Positions 25,548 to 36,956 of a stretch of DNA of 64,000 nt are shown in pieces. Below the pieces are notes generated by a model that was not told where the DNA came from, did not search any database, and saw only the letters and a program-made list of their open reading frames with translations. Origin of the DNA: Glycine soja (Eukaryota; Streptophyta; Magnoliopsida; Fabales; Fabaceae); the NCBI RefSeq assembly GCF_004193775.1, contig NC_041020.1, forward strand, positions 5,041,657-5,105,656, in the 5' to 3' direction. Numbering within the stretch: the stretch's first letter is position 1; every line of letters starts with the position of its first letter. The position numbers and the translations under genes are program-made.

Positions 25548-25749
25548 TTCATTTAAAATACTGATCAAGATTTAATGATTTTATATTGTTAAAGCTATGA
25601 AGCATGTTTGGTATGAAGCTTTTAGACTATTACCAAGTATTGGAGTCACTGCAAGCAGTATTGGAGTGCTCTATTTGATTGTTTTTTCTCTTTTTATATG
25701 AAATGGCTCGCATTAGATTCTCACACCATTTTGCCTGTTTTGTCTGAGA

Positions 25750-26256
25750 AGCCACTTTGGTTTCTTAACTTTCTTCAGGACAATACCATTTTAATTGTTG
25801 GAGCCACTGGCTTTCTCACCAAAAGTATGCACTCTCTCTCCCTTTCTCCTTCAACGGGCACTTTTTTTGCTATATTGGTGATCTCTTTGGTTTATGTTTC
25901 ATAGTCTTTGGTTTATTTTTCGCTTTCACACCATCGATCCAAAAGCATGAATAGAGAAATTAATACTAGTAATTTAACATACTATTTATTATCAGCTTGT
26001 TATTTAAAAATAAATTAAATGTTTTGTTAACATGTCCCATTTTAAAAATGTGTTGATAATTTAGAAAATAAAATAATAAGCAAGAGTGCGTTAAAAAATA
26101 TTTTAAAATAAATAAATTGATAGTATTGTGCTAAAGGAGAAATTGGGTGCAAATTTTAAGTCCTTTATTTCGAAAAAAGTGACTCTGGTGTCAGGGGACA
26201 TTTCTTACGAGGACTTGGGCCTAAAGGATTCCATTCTAAAGGAAGAGATTTACGAA
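25750..26256 (+). pseudogene. Captured pieces of a fatty acyl-CoA reductase gene
   Basis: Fatty acyl-CoA reductases make fatty alcohols for waxes and suberin. At 25,756-25,826 the plus strand reads WFLNFLQDNTILIVGATGFL, matching the family's N-terminal Rossmann motif (consensus TGATGFL). At 26,161-26,252 it reads [20 protein letters not shown] followed by [11 protein letters not shown], the family's next conserved block. The sequence between holds no matching text, so it is an intron or the middle of the exon was lost. Catalytic YxxxK and all downstream parts are missing. Same strand as the transposase. Identification is by motif recall, without an alignment. Confidence 0.72.
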
Positions 26257-28579
26257 GGACTTATTTTGTATCATAAGACTTTTTTTCTTTCACTAATTTA
26301 ATGAGTTCAATAAATATGCACCGTTAATGTAAAAAAAACAATATATATATATATATTTAAAGTTGTCGCTTAGATCTTTTAACTCTCATGGCTAATTTTA
26401 CAAAAAATTAATATATTATATTTTTTTTCCTAATTTAACTGGTAGCTCTCTTTAACAAAATTTTGACAAAATTAATTTCATTCAAATGTCCAATAATAAG
26501 CTTTTTGTATCTTAGTTATCAATCTGGTCTTCAAATTATATTAAAAGGTTTAATTTGATTTCATATTTCAGCGGCTTTTATTTATGAACAGTGGCAATTA
26601 CTATATTTATCATTAGTTTAAAAAATAAAACAAATTTCATTTCTTTTTCTTCTTCACTTTTGGTTCTGTGCTTCGTTTCATCCTCGGAAGGATTTCCCAA
26701 AGCAAAGTGACGAGCATATATAAGACATTAGAAATTGGGTCTTTGGGGAACCTTTAAATCCTTCTAAGATCCCTGAGTATGCCTCTAGAATTCCATTTGT
26801 CAAACAATTAGTGTATTCTGTCATTCTGTCATACCGTCCCAGTAAAGGTGGATGGGCCCATTATACTTCAAACACGTTTTGTTTACTTTTTTTTTCCAGC
26901 AATTATAATTATGAATTGAGTAATCCATAAGTTAATCGGACTGTGAAAATATTTTTTTAGGCTTCTGGATTTGTTCTGAAAATATCCTAGCATTATTTCG
27001 GATTAAGTAATTTGGAATCCATGTTGTTTTCTGGATTACTAAGTTCAAAATAAAGCAATGATATTTTTGAAACAGTTACTCAAGAAGTTGATAGTATTAT
27101 TCCGGATTAAGTAATTTGGATTAAGTAGTACATAATTAGGATTAAGTAAATGAGTGACAACAAGTACATAATTAGGAAATTTTGGAGAAGGTTTTGATTT
27201 GTTCTATTTCAAAATTGAATTAAGGCTTTAACTTTCATGATCCACTCCTAACAATTCATTATCCAGACTTCTTGTAGCAAACTCAGTTGTGTTTTAAAAT
27301 AAATATGTCCAAAAATAAATAAATAAAAATGAGCAAGGAAATGCTCGATAGCAAACACATTGAATATATCTCTATTAAATAAAAAAGATAAAAAAAAACT
27401 CTAACAAAAAAAACACATTGAATATATATTAAGTGACTGAATATTAAGAACTAGCCCCTTAGTTCAAACCTTTTATTAAAGGTTATCTAGAGCATAAGAA
27501 AAATGCAATATACCCGAATTAAAAATTTTCACCATTTTAGTTAGTTGAATTTTGTAGTTATTAATAGGCATTTGCCTACTTCTTAATTTGGTGCTTGCAA
27601 TGCTTACGGGACTGAAACCAATCAGAATCATTATTGACTATTGGCTAACTCTTTGGGGGAAACCCATTAATGTTTTCTGGGTTTATATTTAAAAACTTGA
27701 TCATTAATTTCTGTGAAGGCTGCTGCTATATGCCCACTTAGGCTAAAAATTAAATAAATCAAATACGACTTAATGTTACTAGATACAATTATTTCACTAC
27801 AGTCCAATGTCTCCTGCGGCTTGAGAACTATCCTTCTATATATCAAACTCATATAGGTGTCAAGCATGGACTTATAAACACAATATTTGTCCATTCACTT
27901 TTCTTATGGGGTGCAGATAGCAAAAATTGGGATAGAAGAAGTAACGGCTTTGTCTCCTTATGTATACTTTCACCAACCCTTTCCTACCATGTTTTTGGAC
28001 TTCTATTTCATGCAACTCCCAGTTGCTTCCTATACTTCCTTTTTTATTTTTGGAATGACCAATTCAAAATGCATCCTTTTTCTGGTTTCTGAAATAACCA
28101 ATAGAAAAAATATTTGGGAAAGGTTGCAAGAAGCAACAGTCTCTTTTGGGCCACTTGATCCGTAATTGCTCAGTTGTGTTAGCAGAGCCCGTCCAATTTA
28201 GAACTCAAGTTAACACTTTTGTTGTCCAAAACATTTTCAACCAAAGCGTGAGAACAAAATAAAGTCACTGGTGTTATTTTCTACTTTCCAAAGGAAAGCT
28301 GTCTGATTTAAGACTATAAAGAAGTTACAGCAAGACGTTGCAAAGCTTGAATTAAGGCAGAGTCATTTCTAATCCATGGAAGATGATAAATGTCATCACT
28401 AGTTACATGTAACTACGAAAATTCTATTAAGTACCAGTAAAAGAAATGCTTTGTAACTCTCTTGTCAAATTTGAGGGTGTTTTCTACTCTTTTTCTTGAG
28501 TTATATTATTCTATTCACTACTTTGTTAATATTGTGAAAGAGAAAACAAAATTTTCTAGATGTCTTTGTAATTAATATT

Positions 28580-28631
<52 letters not shown>

Positions 28632-29806
28632 TTAGAGCACATCAAATATATTTCTCATGAATTTTGCCTTAGAAATTCTGGTAATTTGAAGCAAGCTTTG
28701 GATGTGGACAACATTAATGTCATTAAGGATCTGAATTCATTGTACCTTAGTAGATGAATCATTGTAAGACTTGATCGCTTTCATATTTACCTTTTTTTTG
28801 GGTACTATACATAGAGGCCAAAGAAACTGTTTTGGTGTACAAGAGTGTAGGACTTTGTTTGAATTTTCCAAATTCTCCTACCACTAGACTGATCCTAGTG
28901 GTTGGTTGAAGAAACTCTTTGAGCACAAGCTTGAACACCCAGTTTGCAACTTAGAACACCTAGTTTGCAACTTAGAAATATTAATTATGCTTGTAAAACT
29001 AAAAAAAAGGAAAAAAAAGGCACAACTATATTTGTATATTTATTGTGCTTTTGGAAAGGGTGAAAATGGAAGGAATGGATGGAAACAATTTTGTGTCATT
29101 GAATTACCTTACAGCCATATGAAAAATGTGTGTTTCAATTTTTTTTGTTGCACAACTGTAATCTTGCTGTGCTATTAAATATGAAATTATTCTTAATTTG
29201 TAGGTACCGACTGCTACGGATTGGCAAAAAGTACTTGCCAACTTCAGTGTTACTGCAACAAATACTGTCATACTGCTCATCTTCGGAGGTATGTATGTCA
29301 TTCTTAAACTGTTGTGGTTAAGTATTATATTTTTGCCCCTGATGTAAGTATTGTTTATTATTACATTCTACCTCATTGAGTGAGCCATAGTTCCCCGTTT
29401 GAGCTTCAATACAACGATTAATACGGATAGTTTGGATTAATTGTTGTATTGAATCTTGAATTGTCCGTTTGGACAGTTTGGGAAGACAATTTTTTTTACT
29501 TCATTTTGACTTACAAGTATGTTGTGTTATTTTTGATTATATTTCGGTCACTGCATCTTGCTTTGTTCTCCGGGTGCATACATGATCGGTGTCAATTGAT
29601 GTCACCGGTTTCATGTCGTGTACTTGGAGACCAAAGCGAAATGCTGCCGAAATTTAGTCAAATTTAACATAAGTGCCTTAACTTGTTTGTTTGAATGAAG
29701 TAAAAAAGTGTCTTCCTGAATGGGGTAGGGTCACACCTTTTTACAATAAAAAAGAGAGGTTCGCATGCATATCAGATAATGAACCTCGTTTGACAGTACA
29801 CTAAAT
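26257..29806. other. CACTA interior upstream of the transposase
   Basis: Mostly AT-rich sequence without a recognised gene. Three stretches look coding-like but I cannot name them: about 26,740-26,885 (+, open, rich in Pro/Ser), about 28,668-28,755 (+, GNLKQALDVDNINVIKDLN), and 29,203-29,289 (+, bounded by TAG before and GTATGT after, like an exon). They may be further captured exons or untranslated exons of the transposase transcript. A 23-bp unit is tandemly doubled at 28,932-28,977. Confidence 0.45.
28579..28628. repeat. Compound (GT)n(AT)n microsatellite
   Basis: About 9 GT units are followed by about 16 AT units, inside the CACTA element. Confidence 0.9.
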
Positions 29807-32800
29807 ATGGATCGGAGTTGGATGACAAGACCACGCATAACTGAAGAGTACGAGAATGGGGTTGAAGATTTCTTGCAATTTGCTGCTGAAAATGCTGCAG
29901 ACTTTCGTGGGGTATACTTCTGTCCATGTGTGAAATGTTTGAATGGTCGACGACAATCTTTGGATGACATTAGAACACATCTGATATGTGATGGTATCTG
30001 TCCTACTTATACAAGATGGATATGGCATGGTGAGTTATCAGAAATGTCATCAACCCCTGCAAATGTTGGAGTTCATGAAGAAGTTGGTGATCGTATAGAA
30101 GACATGCTACGCGATCTTGGACAAGAGGGTTTTAGGCAAACACACGCACCATATTTTGAAAAGTTAGATAATGATTCAAAGAAACCGTTGTATGTCGGAT
30201 GCACTAAGTATACACGGTTGTCAGGGGTGTTAGCTTTGGTGAATTTGAAAGCAAGATTTGGGTGGAGTGACAAAAGCTTCAACGAATTACTGTTGTTATT
30301 GAAGAATATGCTTCCTGAAGATAACACGCTACCGAAGAATCATTACGAGGCAAAGAAGATATTATGTCCTGTTGGAATGGAATATCAAAAAATACATGCT
30401 TGCCCTAACGATTGTATCTTGTATAGGCATGAGTATGCTGAACTGCGCAACTGCCCTACATGTGGCGTGTCACGCTACAAAGTGAATTCCAATGATTGCG
30501 GTGAAGATGCAACCACATACAAAGATCGTCCATCCAAGGTTTGTTGGTATCTTCCAGTAATACCAAGGTTTAAGCGATTGTTTGCTAATGCAGAAGACGC
30601 GAAAAACCTAACATGGCATGCTGATGGCAGGATCAAAGATGGATTGCTCCGTCATCCTGCTGATTCTCCTCAATGGAAAACAATTGATCAGTTGTATCCA
30701 GAGTTTAGCCAAGATCCTCGAAACCTAAGGGTTGCTCTCGCTTCGGATGGAATGAATCCATTTGGAAACTTGAGTTGCAATCATAGTTCGTGGCCTGTTT
30801 TGCTAATGATCTACAACCTCCCTCCTTGGTTGTGCATCAAGCGGAAGTACATTATGATGTCTATGATGATAGCCGGTCCAAGACAACCAGGAAATGACAT
30901 TGATGTGTATCTTGCTCCCTTGATTGAAGACCTAAAAAAATTATGGGTAGAAGGGGTTGATGTTTATGATGGGAATGCTCATGAGACCTTCAAGTTGCGT
31001 GCCTTGATATTTTGTACCATTAATGACTTTCCAGCATATGGTAATTTGAGTGGATATAGTGTGAAAGGCCACCACGCATGTCCCATATGTGAGAAAGACA
31101 CAAGTTACATCCAATTAAAGCATGGCAAAAAGACAGTGTATACAAGACACCGAAGATTTTTAAAACCTTTTCACCCATATAGGCGAATGAAGAAAGCCTT
31201 TAATGGGACATCTGAGATTGACAGTGCACCGATTCCTTTGTCAGGTGTTGAAGTTCTTGATCGGGTGAACAACATTACCATTATCTATGGGAAGACACAA
31301 AAAAAGGATGGCTCTGCAAACAAAATTTGGAAGAAAAGGTCCATCTTTTTTGATCTGCCTTACTGGTGCGATTTAAATGTGAGACATTGTTTAGATGTTA
31401 TGCATGTTGAGAAAAATGTCTGTGATAGTTTGGTTGGGACACTGCTTAACATTAAAGGGAAGACAAAAGATGGTTTGAAATGTCGTCAAGATCTAGCAGA
31501 AATGGGCATACGACAACAGTTGCATCCAGTGTCAAAAGGGCTTCGAACATATTTACCGCCAGCATGTCATACGATGTCAACGTCTGAGAAAAAAAGTTTC
31601 TGTCATTGTTTGAAAAATGTTAAAGTCCCACAAGGATACTCTTCAAATATCAAGAGCCTTGTATCTGTGACTGAAATGAAGTTGGTTGGTTTGAAGTCTC
31701 ATGATTGTCATGTTTTAATGCAGCAATTGTTGCCTGTTGCCATTCGTGGTATATTGCCTGACAAAGTAAGGGTTGCAATAACTAGATTGTGTTTTTTCTT
31801 CAATGCCATCTGTAGCAAAGTCATCGACCCGAAACAGTTGGATGATTTGGAAAATGAGGCTTCAATTATCGTTTGTCAGTTGGAGATGTATTTTCCACCA
31901 GCCTTTTTTGACATAATGGTTCACTTGGTTGTTCATCTGGTTCGAGAAATACGGTTGTGCGGGCCCGTGTATCTGCGGTGGATGTATCCGGTAGAGCGGT
32001 ACATGAAGGTATTGAAAAGTTATACCAAGAATCAATATCGGCCAGAAGCAAGCATTGTTGAAAGGTACGTGGCAGAAGAAGCTATTGAGTTTTGTTCTGA
32101 CTACATTGAAAATGCTTCACCTGTTGGTCTTCCTCAAAGCCGTCACGAGTCTAGCCACCAAGGTAGGGGGAAACGAGGATTCAATGTTGTAACCATGGAT
32201 CGCCAGCAACTGTCACAAGCGCATTTATATGTACTAAACAACACAGCTGAAGTTATACCATACATAGATGCTCACAAAGAATATGTTACAGCTTGTCACC
32301 CAACCATGAATATGATGCGTGTGTTGCAGGAGCACAATAAGAGTTTCGTCAATTGGTTTAGAAAAACAATATTTGCTAGCGACAACGCTTCTAAGACATT
32401 ATCATTGTTAGCTGTTGGGCCTAATCTCAATGTCTTGACTTGGAGGGGGTATGATATCAACAATTATTCGTTCTACACAAAATCCCAGGATGATAATAGC
32501 ACTGTGCAAAACTGTGGAGTAACGATTGATGCTCATTCGGAGCACTTTAGTAGTGCATTAGATAACCATCCTATTCGAGCGTCCATGCCTTATTATGGAC
32601 TGATTAAGGAAATCTGGGAGCTTGATTATGGTGAATTTAGAGTGCCTGTTTTCAAGTGCCAATGGGTTAATGGAAATGCTGGTGTCCGACAAGACAAAAT
32701 GGGTTTTACTTTGGTTGACCTTCAAAAGATTGGCTACAAGGACGAGCCATTCATCCTGGCAGCACAAGCAAGACAGGTGTTTTATGTTGAAGATCCCAGT

Positions 32801-32998
32801 GACGCAAGATGGTCAGTGGTTCTTCAGGGTAAAACAACTGGTATCCCTCCCGATATTGATGTTTCAACCCTTGATGTTAATGACATCCCGACGTTCTGCA
32901 CAGAAATGCCTTCGGTAAATGCTGAAAATGAGGAGGATGATGTATTTGCAAATCGTATCGATCATGATGAAGGTTTATGGGAAAATATTGCTACTTGA
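29807..32998 (+). CDS. TNP2/TNPD-type CACTA transposase, uninterrupted
   Basis: A 1,063-codon single-exon frame starts MDRSWMTRPRITEEYENGVE and stops with TGA at 32,996-32,998. Domains in family order: Transpos_assoc (about residues 1-75, with FCPCVKCLNGRR and the WxWHGE block); the Transposase_21 core (about 290-570, with ALASDGMNPFGNLS and RHCLDVMHVEKNVCDSLVG); a DUF4218-type region (about 680-780, MVHLVVHLVREIRLCGPVYLRW then YPVERYMKVLKSY); and a DUF4216-type region (about 920-1,000, YYGLIKEIWELDYGEFRVPV). Families of this type cut at CACTA ends. Full length, with no stop or frameshift, is unusual for a resident plant copy. It is followed 140 bp later by the acceptor of the second transposon gene, so both may come from one spliced precursor as in maize En/Spm. 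Expression is not visible from sequence. Confidence 0.93.
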   Translation: MDRSWMTRPRITEEYENGVEDFLQFAAENAADFRGVYFCPCVKCLNGRRQSLDDIRTHLICDGICPTYTRWIWHGELSEMSSTPANVGVHEEVGDRIEDMLRDLGQEGFRQTHAPYFEKLDNDSKKPLYVGCTKYTRLSGVLALVNLKARFGWSDKSFNELLLLLKNMLPEDNTLPKNHYEAKKILCPVGMEYQKIHACPNDCILYRHEYAELRNCPTCGVSRYKVNSNDCGEDATTYKDRPSKVCWYLPVIPRFKRLFANAEDAKNLTWHADGRIKDGLLRHPADSPQWKTIDQLYPEFSQDPRNLRVALASDGMNPFGNLSCNHSSWPVLLMIYNLPPWLCIKRKYIMMSMMIAGPRQPGNDIDVYLAPLIEDLKKLWVEGVDVYDGNAHETFKLRALIFCTINDFPAYGNLSGYSVKGHHACPICEKDTSYIQLKHGKKTVYTRHRRFLKPFHPYRRMKKAFNGTSEIDSAPIPLSGVEVLDRVNNITIIYGKTQKKDGSANKIWKKRSIFFDLPYWCDLNVRHCLDVMHVEKNVCDSLVGTLLNIKGKTKDGLKCRQDLAEMGIRQQLHPVSKGLRTYLPPACHTMSTSEKKSFCHCLKNVKVPQGYSSNIKSLVSVTEMKLVGLKSHDCHVLMQQLLPVAIRGILPDKVRVAITRLCFFFNAICSKVIDPKQLDDLENEASIIVCQLEMYFPPAFFDIMVHLVVHLVREIRLCGPVYLRWMYPVERYMKVLKSYTKNQYRPEASIVERYVAEEAIEFCSDYIENASPVGLPQSRHESSHQGRGKRGFNVVTMDRQQLSQAHLYVLNNTAEVIPYIDAHKEYVTACHPTMNMMRVLQEHNKSFVNWFRKTIFASDNASKTLSLLAVGPNLNVLTWRGYDINNYSFYTKSQDDNSTVQNCGVTIDAHSEHFSSALDNHPIRASMPYYGLIKEIWELDYGEFRVPVFKCQWVNGNAGVRQDKMGFTLVDLQKIGYKDEPFILAAQARQVFYVEDPSDARWSVVLQGKTTGIPPDIDVSTLDVNDIPTFCTEMPSVNAENEEDDVFANRIDHDEGLWENIAT

Positions 32999-33138
32999 AT
33001 GTGGTATATAACCCAAATTTTCTTTATGTTGTCCATTCTGATTTTCAATTTGCCATTATTTTTCTTTCATTATAATTTCATACTTCTATGTTGTGACAAT
33101 TAAGTTGGCATAATTAATTTTTCTTTTTGATTGCAGCC

Positions 33139-36100
33139 ATGACAACACCCCCGAGATCCCCTCCACCACCAGATTCTCCTAGTGCAACCACAAAAAGGAA
33201 GACTAGACAAACTACCAGGCTCCGAAGGTTGACTGCACGAAGCTTATATCAACCACGACCAACTGTCCACGTCAACACTAGTACTGGTAGAGGATCTGGC
33301 CCACATAAAGAAAAATTCCATACTTACTTGGGGGTAGTGGCGCGGGAGAAAATCCCTATTGTTCATGCTACTTGGAAAGATGTCCCCGAAACTTTAAAAG
33401 TTATTGTATGGGATGACATTTTGGTAAGTCCACTCAACTGGTAACGAGTTTACTTTTGTGTATATTTAATGCCTGTGGAAATGTGGTTTATGCAGTTACT
33501 GATTGAAAAGTATTTATTATTTTAGGCCAAATTTGATATTCCTGAAGGTTTAACTGCGAAGAAGAAGGTTATGTCCACGGTTGCAACAAGATGGAGGCAA
33601 TTTAAGTCCTCCCTGACCTCCAGATATCTATACACTGACAAAGACGATCAACAAAACATTGATCCATCTGCTAAGTATGGTTTCGATCGAGAAACATGGG
33701 AAGCATTTTCAAAGACACGACAGACACCAACTTGGAAGGTTTAAATTTAATTGTTTTTACTCAACATTTAACTTATTTAATTGTTGTCAAAGTTTTGATA
33801 TATTGACTTGTATTTAATAATGTTGACAGGGAATCCGCAAAAAAGCACAGGAAATTCAAAAATTCAATGACTGTCCCCACGTACTATCTCGTGGAGGGTA
33901 CGACGTGCTTGAAAAAAAATTGATGGCCGAGAAAACAAAGTCAAGAGTGAATCAAGGTGATGGTACTGACAATACAGATGTGGTCGTCGACCCTCCATCC
34001 CCTATTGCAAGACATGTGAAGTGGAAGAAGGCTAGAACTAACAAATTTGGGCAAATGACATCTGCTGCAGCTCAAGAAATCGCAGACAAAATTGTAAGCT
34101 CAATATATGTTTCCCTTAAAAATTGTAAGTTGTAATGACAGTTATGAGTTTACTTGTTGTCATTGTTACAGGATGATTTGCAGGAACAATCAACACAGGG
34201 AACTTTTGTCCCGCATGGTCGTGAAGACATTTTGAACACTGCCATTGGCCGTCCAGAGCACCCAGGTCGGGTTCGTGTTGCTGGACATGGTGTCACGATA
34301 GGTAATTACTATGGACCGCGTGGTAGTGGCTCCAACACTTCTTCGGCGACGATGACCGCAGATAAATTGGTGGAAATCATAGGAAGTATAAAGCAAGAGC
34401 TGAGGAAAGAGGTAGAAGACGAAAACAAACGGATTATCGACTTATTGCAAAAGCAGTTGGATGCGATCAAGAGTGAGTTATCACAAATTCAAACGCAACA
34501 GTCAGCTCCTTGTAGACCGTCTATCCCTGATGTATTGGTTGCACGTGTCAGCACCAAAGAAAGCTGTGCCGAGGCTGCTGCAAATGTTGTTGCTAAGGAG
34601 CGGTCTACACTTGATGCTTCTATTGTGGGGTTATACATTGTGTGTGGTGATAGTACACAGGTGGTGGCTGCGGGAAAAATGTATGGAGTTGGTGGCATTA
34701 TACACAATGTTGCTTACGCAGATGATGTAGTAAGGGTTTGTGTTGACACAATTTACGATGGTGACGCCACTGTCCCGTTTCCAACTGCAGAGATTCAGTA
34801 TGTCAGGGACGCGAGTAGCACATTCATTGCATGGCCCAGACATCTAGTGAAGCCTATAACTGATGTAAGTAATATAATTATCGCCCTGCCTAATGTCATT
34901 TAATTTAATACACCATTTGTGATTAACTTTACTACTTATTTTCTTGTACCATATAGGATTCAAATCATAATGCGCGTTTTCCAGTTGGACGTCTTGGTGA
35001 GGCAGAGGTTGCAGCTGAACCTGATCCATTGGGCGAATTAATGAAGACATTGTTTTACGTGTACAAGAGTCCAGTGGAAGTGCCATGGGAGGCGACGCAA
35101 TTTGGACTTCCTGATGTTGGGGCAAAATTTTTCATCACACATGCTGATCTAGCGGAAATAATATCAGGTGACAAGTGTTTGAACATATCTATCCTGCAGC
35201 TGTGGACCATGTAAGTCATTTTTTGTCAACCTTTATGTTTGATTACGTCATAACCAACATTCTTGAATCTAAAACATTTACAATATTCATGACTTGTGTT
35301 GCAAATAGTTTTATGAATAATTGTGGTAGAAGCAAAGTTGATCAGTCACTGTATGGTCTGTTGGAGCCTCAATCTATACACAATGCTAAGGACAGACGTG
35401 AACAATGCCAAGAATACATTCAAACATGGGTCAAGGAATCACAAAGGCAGTTGTACTTAGGGGCTTACTTGCATCAGTAAGTTGAACTGTTGTTGTAATT
35501 AAAGTCATTTTTTTTTGCTTGAATAAAAACCTAATTGTAATTGTCAACTTCAGGGCACATTGGCAACTATTTGTTTTGTGTCCAAGGGAAAACACCGTTG
35601 TTTGGTTTTGTTCTCTGAGGAAGAAGCCAGATATTAACATCAAAGCCACAATTAACAGGTTCTATTCAAATATACAAATGATGGTCTGTGGAGGTAACTG
35701 TTGTTACATATACATAAATAATGGTTGTCATATATATGGTTGTTTGTATTTTTTTTACTAGTGCAATGAAGACAATAACCAGTTCTTTCCAAGGCATGTC
35801 TAATCAAGCTGCACCTCGGTGGGTTGAACCAAAGGTTAGAAATTATTGAAGTTCTACCTGTTTCTAATGAAGTGTTTGTACATGTTGAAGTCTTGTATCT
35901 TAACTAACAATTTTCAATGTTAAATTTAGAGTCATGTCCAAACTGGAGCGTACGAGTGCGGATATTATGTCATGCATTGGATGTGGTGCATAGTGACTGG
36001 TGGATTGAAGGATGACTGGAACAAGGTATACGTAATGCATGGACTTACGATTGTAGGTTTGGTTAATATTTGTTAACTTACTAATAATGTCATCAATTCT

Positions 36101-36210
36101 TAATTTTGTAGTGGTTTTCTGATGGATCACCGTTAGACGTGGAGGCCATCACCACACTTCGCCAAAAATGGGCAACATTCTTTTTAAGTATTAGGAAAAG
36201 CGGATGCTAA
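33139..36210 (+). CDS. CACTA accessory protein: En/Spm transposase region, DUF8039-like, C48 protease domain
   Basis: I assemble ten exons: 33,139-33,423; 33,526-33,738; 33,830-34,093; 34,172-34,864; 34,957-35,210; 35,309-35,476; 35,554-35,658; 35,762-35,834; 35,930-36,025; 36,112-36,210. All junctions are GT-AG, phases agree throughout, and the total is 750 codons including the stop. Residues about 1-95 are basic and Pro-rich. About 96-255 match the Ptta/En/Spm 'Transposase_24' family ([20 protein letters not shown]). A charged helix ([20 protein letters not shown]) is a coiled-coil candidate. A DUF8039-like block follows ([20 protein letters not shown]). The C-terminus is Ulp1-like: [10 protein letters not shown] (His) and [12 protein letters not shown] (Cys). 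The usual DSL aspartate block reads [12 protein letters not shown]. An acceptor (TTGCAG) lies 2 bp before the ATG, implying an upstream leader exon. I chose the ATG at 33,139 for that reason. The role is probably binding of element ends or desumoylation; this is inferred from the family. Confidence 0.85.
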
Positions 36211-36439
36211 AGAGGATTTTCATTATGTAGTAGAACATTTTTAGTGTCATTACATCATTTCGTTTAAAATTTCAAACAATTGTTTCATCTGATTATATGA
36301 AAGGCACAATTAAGGTCTCCATTGTTTATGCTTAAATTGTTTTAGTTTGTGGTTTTATTTTATTATAAAATATTCATTTTAATAGGATCAACGCAATTAT
36401 TAGTTCATAGTATGTGTTTTTTCTGCAATTGGAGAACTG

Positions 36440-36860
36440 CAGGTTTATATGCAGACATGGACTTCAAAGAGGGGGAACTGGTTCTGAAGGACCCCATGTT
36501 GTAGGAGCTCAACATCCCCTCAAAAAGGTTTGTTTTCATTTTCACAGTTTTTGTTCTTGTGTAGCCATATTAAAAGCTTTCTGCTCCTTTCTCTTATATT
36601 CTACCTTGTTTCGCAGATTGATTGTTTGGTGTGTAGCTTATGCTTTCGTTTTGTTGGTTCCATAGAACTTGAAATTGGAAGGAGGCTTTACATGCAACAA
36701 CTGAGGGCCAACGAGAGTCATGGTTGTGATGTGGGAAGCTCTTAGAAACACTGCCATGAAATGGAATCTTCAGATGAAGAGGAGAGCACTCAGCAATGCA
36801 CTTTTGGAAAACTACCTTTAAGAAAAGTACCTTGTTTAATTAACGACATTAAATCTGTCA
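36440..36860 (+). pseudogene. Captured piece of an ATXR2-like SET-domain protein gene
   Basis: At about 36,443-36,528 the plus strand reads YADMDFKEGELVLKDPML. After an intron ending TTTCGCAG, 36,617 onward reads IDCLVCSLCFRFVGSIELEI, then GRRLYMQQLRANESHGCDVG. I recognise this as the N-terminal SET/MYND-type region of ATXR2-like histone methyltransferases. The first exon has lost one base (CCCATGTTGTAGGAG where the family frame needs an extra G), creating a frameshift and a TAG. The second exon has an in-frame TAG after DVGSS, with family-like text continuing beyond it (KHCHEMESSDEEESTQQC). The catalytic SET half is absent. Clearly non-functional. The gene name is from recall. Confidence 0.68.
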
Positions 36861-36956
36861 ATTAATTGTGCTAGCATTCCTAAATTTTATCCTTTTCTTA
36901 TCTCTCTATCCACTTAATTGTTTCTCATTAATATTTGGACAAAGAATAATTAAGTA

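Noticed and set aside
27887..28165. 92-codon open frame as a gene
   Set aside because: No recognisable similarity, no splice context, and a composition no different from surrounding AT-rich transposon DNA.
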